This document shows, in pieces, positions 61,982-64,000 of a stretch of DNA of 64,000 nt. Location of the stretch: contig NZ_JAAKDT010000009.1 of assembly GCF_011038785.1 (NCBI RefSeq), forward strand, positions 1 through 64,000. The letters are read 5' to 3'. The notes beneath the pieces were generated by a model. The model ran no database searches. It had not been told where the DNA came from and was given only the letters and a program-made list of their open reading frames with translations. The DNA is from Parabacteroides sp. ZJ-118 (GTDB taxonomy: Bacteria; Bacteroidota; Bacteroidia; Bacteroidales; Tannerellaceae). Made by a program: the position numbers and the translations under genes. Positions within the stretch are counted from its first letter, which is position 1, and each line of letters opens with the position of its first letter.

Positions 61982-63208
61982 TTACATCTGTTCTTCCAAA
62001 TATGAATCCTTGTATCCTAGGAAATATAAGATACCATCGAGGCCGATCGTTGAGATGGACTGCTTGGCGGTCGCCTTTACCTTTGGTTTGGCATGGAAGG
62101 CGATACCTAGACCGGCGATACTAATCATCGGCAAGTCGTTCGCCCCGTCGCCAACCGCTACGGTCTGGCGAATATCCACGTTCTCTACTTGTGCGATCAA
62201 GCGTAATAACTCCGCTTTACGCTTCCCGTCTACGATATCGCCCACATAATTGCCGGTCAGCTTACCCGCTTCGACCTCAAGCTCGTTGGCGTATACATAG
62301 TCGATATTGTATTTTTGCTTAAGGAAATTGCCGAAGTAAGTGAAACCTCCGGAAAGGATAGCGATCTTGAAGCCTACCTTTTTCAGGATACGCATCAAGC
62401 GGTCTACACCTTCGGTGATCGGCAGATTCTCGGCGATCTCCTGCATCACGGATACATCCAGCCCTTTTAATAAGGCACAACGTTGGCGGAAGCTCTCGCA
62501 GAAATCGATCTCTCCGCGCATGGCCGCCTCCGTAATCGCTTTCACTTGATCGCCAACTCCGGCACGTATCGCCAGCTCGTCGATAACCTCCGTCTTGATC
62601 AAGGTTGAGTCCATATCAAAACAGATCAAGCGACGCATACGGCGATACATACTGTCTTCCTGGAAAGAGATATCCATATCCAGCTCCGTGGAAAGCTTCA
62701 TAAACGCCGCTTTCATGGACTCCTTATCTTTCGGGGTACCACGTACGGAAAACTCTACGCTCGCCTTGGGAGTACGGGCATTCTCGTCCAATGGAATACG
62801 TCCCGTGAGTCGATTGATATCATCAATATTCATGTCTTGCTCCGCCACGACCCGGGAAACACCCGCTATTTGCTTGGCCGTAAGCTTACGGCTTAGTATC
62901 GTGATGATATACCGGTTCTTGCCTTGCATACCTACCCATTTACTATATTCTTGCTCTGTAATGGGATTGAAGCGGATATTGACGCCTAATTCGTAGCTCT
63001 TGAACAGCAGCTCTTTCAATATATCGCCGGAGTTCCCTTCCGTGCCTTGGAACAAGATGCCCAAGGATAGATGGTTATGGATATCCGCTTGACCGATATC
63101 GAGAATAACAGCGTTGTTCTTGGCTAGAATCTCCGCAAGAGCCGCCGTTACGCCCGGACGATCCGCACCATTGATATTTATCAGTATTATTTCGTCGTTT
63201 TGTGTCAT
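61982..63208 (-). CDS. serB: Phosphoserine phosphatase with N-terminal ACT domains
   Basis: Last step of serine synthesis. The 408-residue product has a tandem ACT-type N-terminus (ININGADRPGVTAALAEILA), then the HAD domain with ICFDMDSTLIKTEVIDELA (DxDST), AILSGGFTYFGNFL and the metal site AVGDGANDLPMI. The ATG at 63208 is chosen because a TACTTTTG box at 63226-63233 leaves room for a short leader; an ATG three codons earlier is possible. A longer frame to 63442 runs through the promoter and is not real. Confidence 0.92.
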   Translation of the reverse strand: MTQNDEIILININGADRPGVTAALAEILAKNNAVILDIGQADIHNHLSLGILFQGTEGNSGDILKELLFKSYELGVNIRFNPITEQEYSKWVGMQGKNRYIITILSRKLTAKQIAGVSRVVAEQDMNIDDINRLTGRIPLDENARTPKASVEFSVRGTPKDKESMKAAFMKLSTELDMDISFQEDSMYRRMRRLICFDMDSTLIKTEVIDELAIRAGVGDQVKAITEAAMRGEIDFCESFRQRCALLKGLDVSVMQEIAENLPITEGVDRLMRILKKVGFKIAILSGGFTYFGNFLKQKYNIDYVYANELEVEAGKLTGNYVGDIVDGKRKAELLRLIAQVENVDIRQTVAVGDGANDLPMISIAGLGIAFHAKPKVKATAKQSISTIGLDGILYFLGYKDSYLEEQM

Positions 63209-63225
63209 ATTCGCCATTCTATTGG

Positions 63226-63233
63226 GCAAAAGT
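63226..63233 (-). promoter_or_regulatory. -7 promoter box of serB
   Basis: Minus-strand TACTTTTG, 18 bases before the chosen serB start; gives a leader of about 10 bases. Confidence 0.6.
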
Positions 63234-63365
63234 ACGTAAGAATTATCGAAAAAGAAAACAGATGCCTTACTTCTAAATCTATGTTGTAAAACAGTTAATT
63301 TTTTGTCAATATATGCGCTAAAACATATAAAAAAGCTTGTTTCTCTGCAGAAAATCGTTATATAA

Positions 63366-63398
63366 TTTGGTGGAAAGAGATATTTGGTTTTATATTTG
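63366..63398 (+). promoter_or_regulatory. Promoter of the thioredoxin-fold gene
   Basis: TTTG at 63366-63369 and TATATTTG at 63391-63398, 21 bases apart, fit the Bacteroidetes pattern. Transcription would start near 63405, leaving a long leader of about 120 bases. Confidence 0.6.
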
Positions 63399-63418
63399 CA
63401 TCCGTTAAAGGCAAGTAA

Positions 63419-63512
63419 GTGTTTCTTTAGCGAAAGAAACAAGCCTGTTTACGATCCTGAAAATCAGGAGTCGGGAGTTTGTCCTCCGGGAGATTCCCCC
63501 GATTAAGTTTAA
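63419..63512 (+). promoter_or_regulatory. Hairpin-rich 5' leader of the thioredoxin-fold gene
   Basis: The leader RNA can form GTTTCTTT/AAAGAAAC (63420-63439) with a four-base loop, then CCTG/CAGG at about 63456-63468, then a GGGAG/CTCCC-like pairing to 63510. The series of stems in a 120-base leader suggests a structured control element; I match it to no known riboswitch. Confidence 0.4.
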
Positions 63513-63527
63513 CGTAAAATTGAAAAT

Positions 63528-64000
63528 ATGAAGGTAAGAGCTTATGTTCTCATCGCATCGGTAGTCTTATTGGGAATGTCTGCCGGTTCGAAAAAGGCGA
63601 AACTTGCCGAGGGTGTGAACCCCGGTGATCTAGCTCCGAGAATAGAGTTTTTGGGAAACGGCACTGAAGCCGGTTTCCACAACCAATCGGGACGTTATAC
63701 ATTGCTCAACTTTTGGGCGGCTTACGATGCGGAATCGCGGGCTCGTAACGTACAATTGGCGAATGAGGTTAACAAGTTTGATCCGGACAAAATCGCGATG
63801 TGTTCGATCTCTATGGATGAGAAGGAATCTATTTTTACCGAGACGGTAAAGATTGACAAGTTGGATCTGTCAACGCAATTTCACGAAGGATTGGGTAAAG
63901 AGTCAGAGTTGTACAAGAAGTATGATTTAAAGAAGGGTTTCAAGAACTTCTTGATTAACGACGAAGGAGTGATAATCGCCGCCAACGTCACCCCGGAAAA
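63528..64000 (+). CDS. Thioredoxin-fold exported protein lacking CxxC, 3' end outside window
   Basis: The frame runs from ATG at 63528 off the right edge (about 157 codons seen). An N-terminal membrane or signal segment (VLIASVVLLGMSAG) precedes a TlpA/AhpC-like domain: NPGDLAPRIEF, then YTLLNFWAAYDAESRARN, where a thioredoxin would have W-C-x-x-C. No cysteine is in that position, so it is not a standard disulfide enzyme. It ends beyond the window. The structured leader precedes it. Confidence 0.8.
   Translation, partial: MKVRAYVLIASVVLLGMSAGSKKAKLAEGVNPGDLAPRIEFLGNGTEAGFHNQSGRYTLLNFWAAYDAESRARNVQLANEVNKFDPDKIAMCSISMDEKESIFTETVKIDKLDLSTQFHEGLGKESELYKKYDLKKGFKNFLINDEGVIIAANVTPE

Overview
The window looks like chromosomal DNA of a gut Bacteroidales species, most likely a Parabacteroides or close relative. 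The evidence is the recurring Bacteroidetes -7 promoter box (TAnnTTTG, often with TTTG about 19-21 bases upstream) before many genes, a six-gene Nqr operon, a DUF5103 (type IX secretion plug-like) protein, PyrK/PyrD, a GH84 hexosaminidase and a menaquinone operon. No rRNA or tRNA gene was seen. The species call is inference; the phylum-level call is well supported.

Positions 1-42313 are mostly ordinary housekeeping DNA: a partial IS1634-like transposase at the left edge, upp, murB, a PhnP-like hydrolase, nth, pheS, a CNNM/CBS protein, an outer-membrane barrel, a flavin reductase, pyrI-pyrB, alkaline phosphatase, an M24 peptidase, a GH84 glycosidase, a complete-looking men operon (HAD-thioesterase fusion, menF, menD, menB, menC, menE) in a GC-rich stretch, a UPF1-like helicase, a cysteine desulfidase, a CDF transporter, a ferredoxin-type membrane protein, DUF5103, nqrABCDEF, two tiny envelope proteins, an HsdR-N protein, amn, holA, an XRE regulator and pyrK-pyrD. 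Oddities here are a rubredoxin domain fused to NqrC and a 23-bp tandem repeat inside menE.

Positions 42527-59921 form a type III-A CRISPR-Cas island. An adaptation operon (cas1, a VirE-N/BT4734-like primase-polymerase, cas2) is followed by a leader with a clear promoter and an array of 34 repeats of 37 bp and 33 spacers (45246-47714). A promoterless gene fragment and a 17-bp inverted repeat lie between the array and cas6. Then a tightly packed operon encodes Cas10, Csm2, Csm3, Csm4, an extended Csm5, a CARF-PD-(D/E)xK nuclease of the Can2/Card1 type, a CARF-HEPN Csx1-like ribonuclease, a 120-residue Rossmann-like protein resembling the Csx15/Csx20 ring-nuclease group, and a RecD-like SF1 helicase. 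The last two overlap each other and the preceding gene. This small-protein plus helicase pair is the best candidate for an undescribed module. Likely logic: crRNA made by Cas6 guides the Csm complex to phage transcripts, Cas10 makes cyclic oligoadenylate, the two CARF nucleases respond, and the small protein may switch the signal off. Seven of the 33 spacers are diverged versions of one target gene region and are all antisense to the same reading frame, as RNA targeting needs.

Positions 60024-64000 return to ordinary genes: a Fic AMPylase with a possible operator, a C_GCAxxG_C_C protein, a Dabb protein, serB, and the start of a thioredoxin-fold protein lacking its CxxC, preceded by a hairpin-rich leader.
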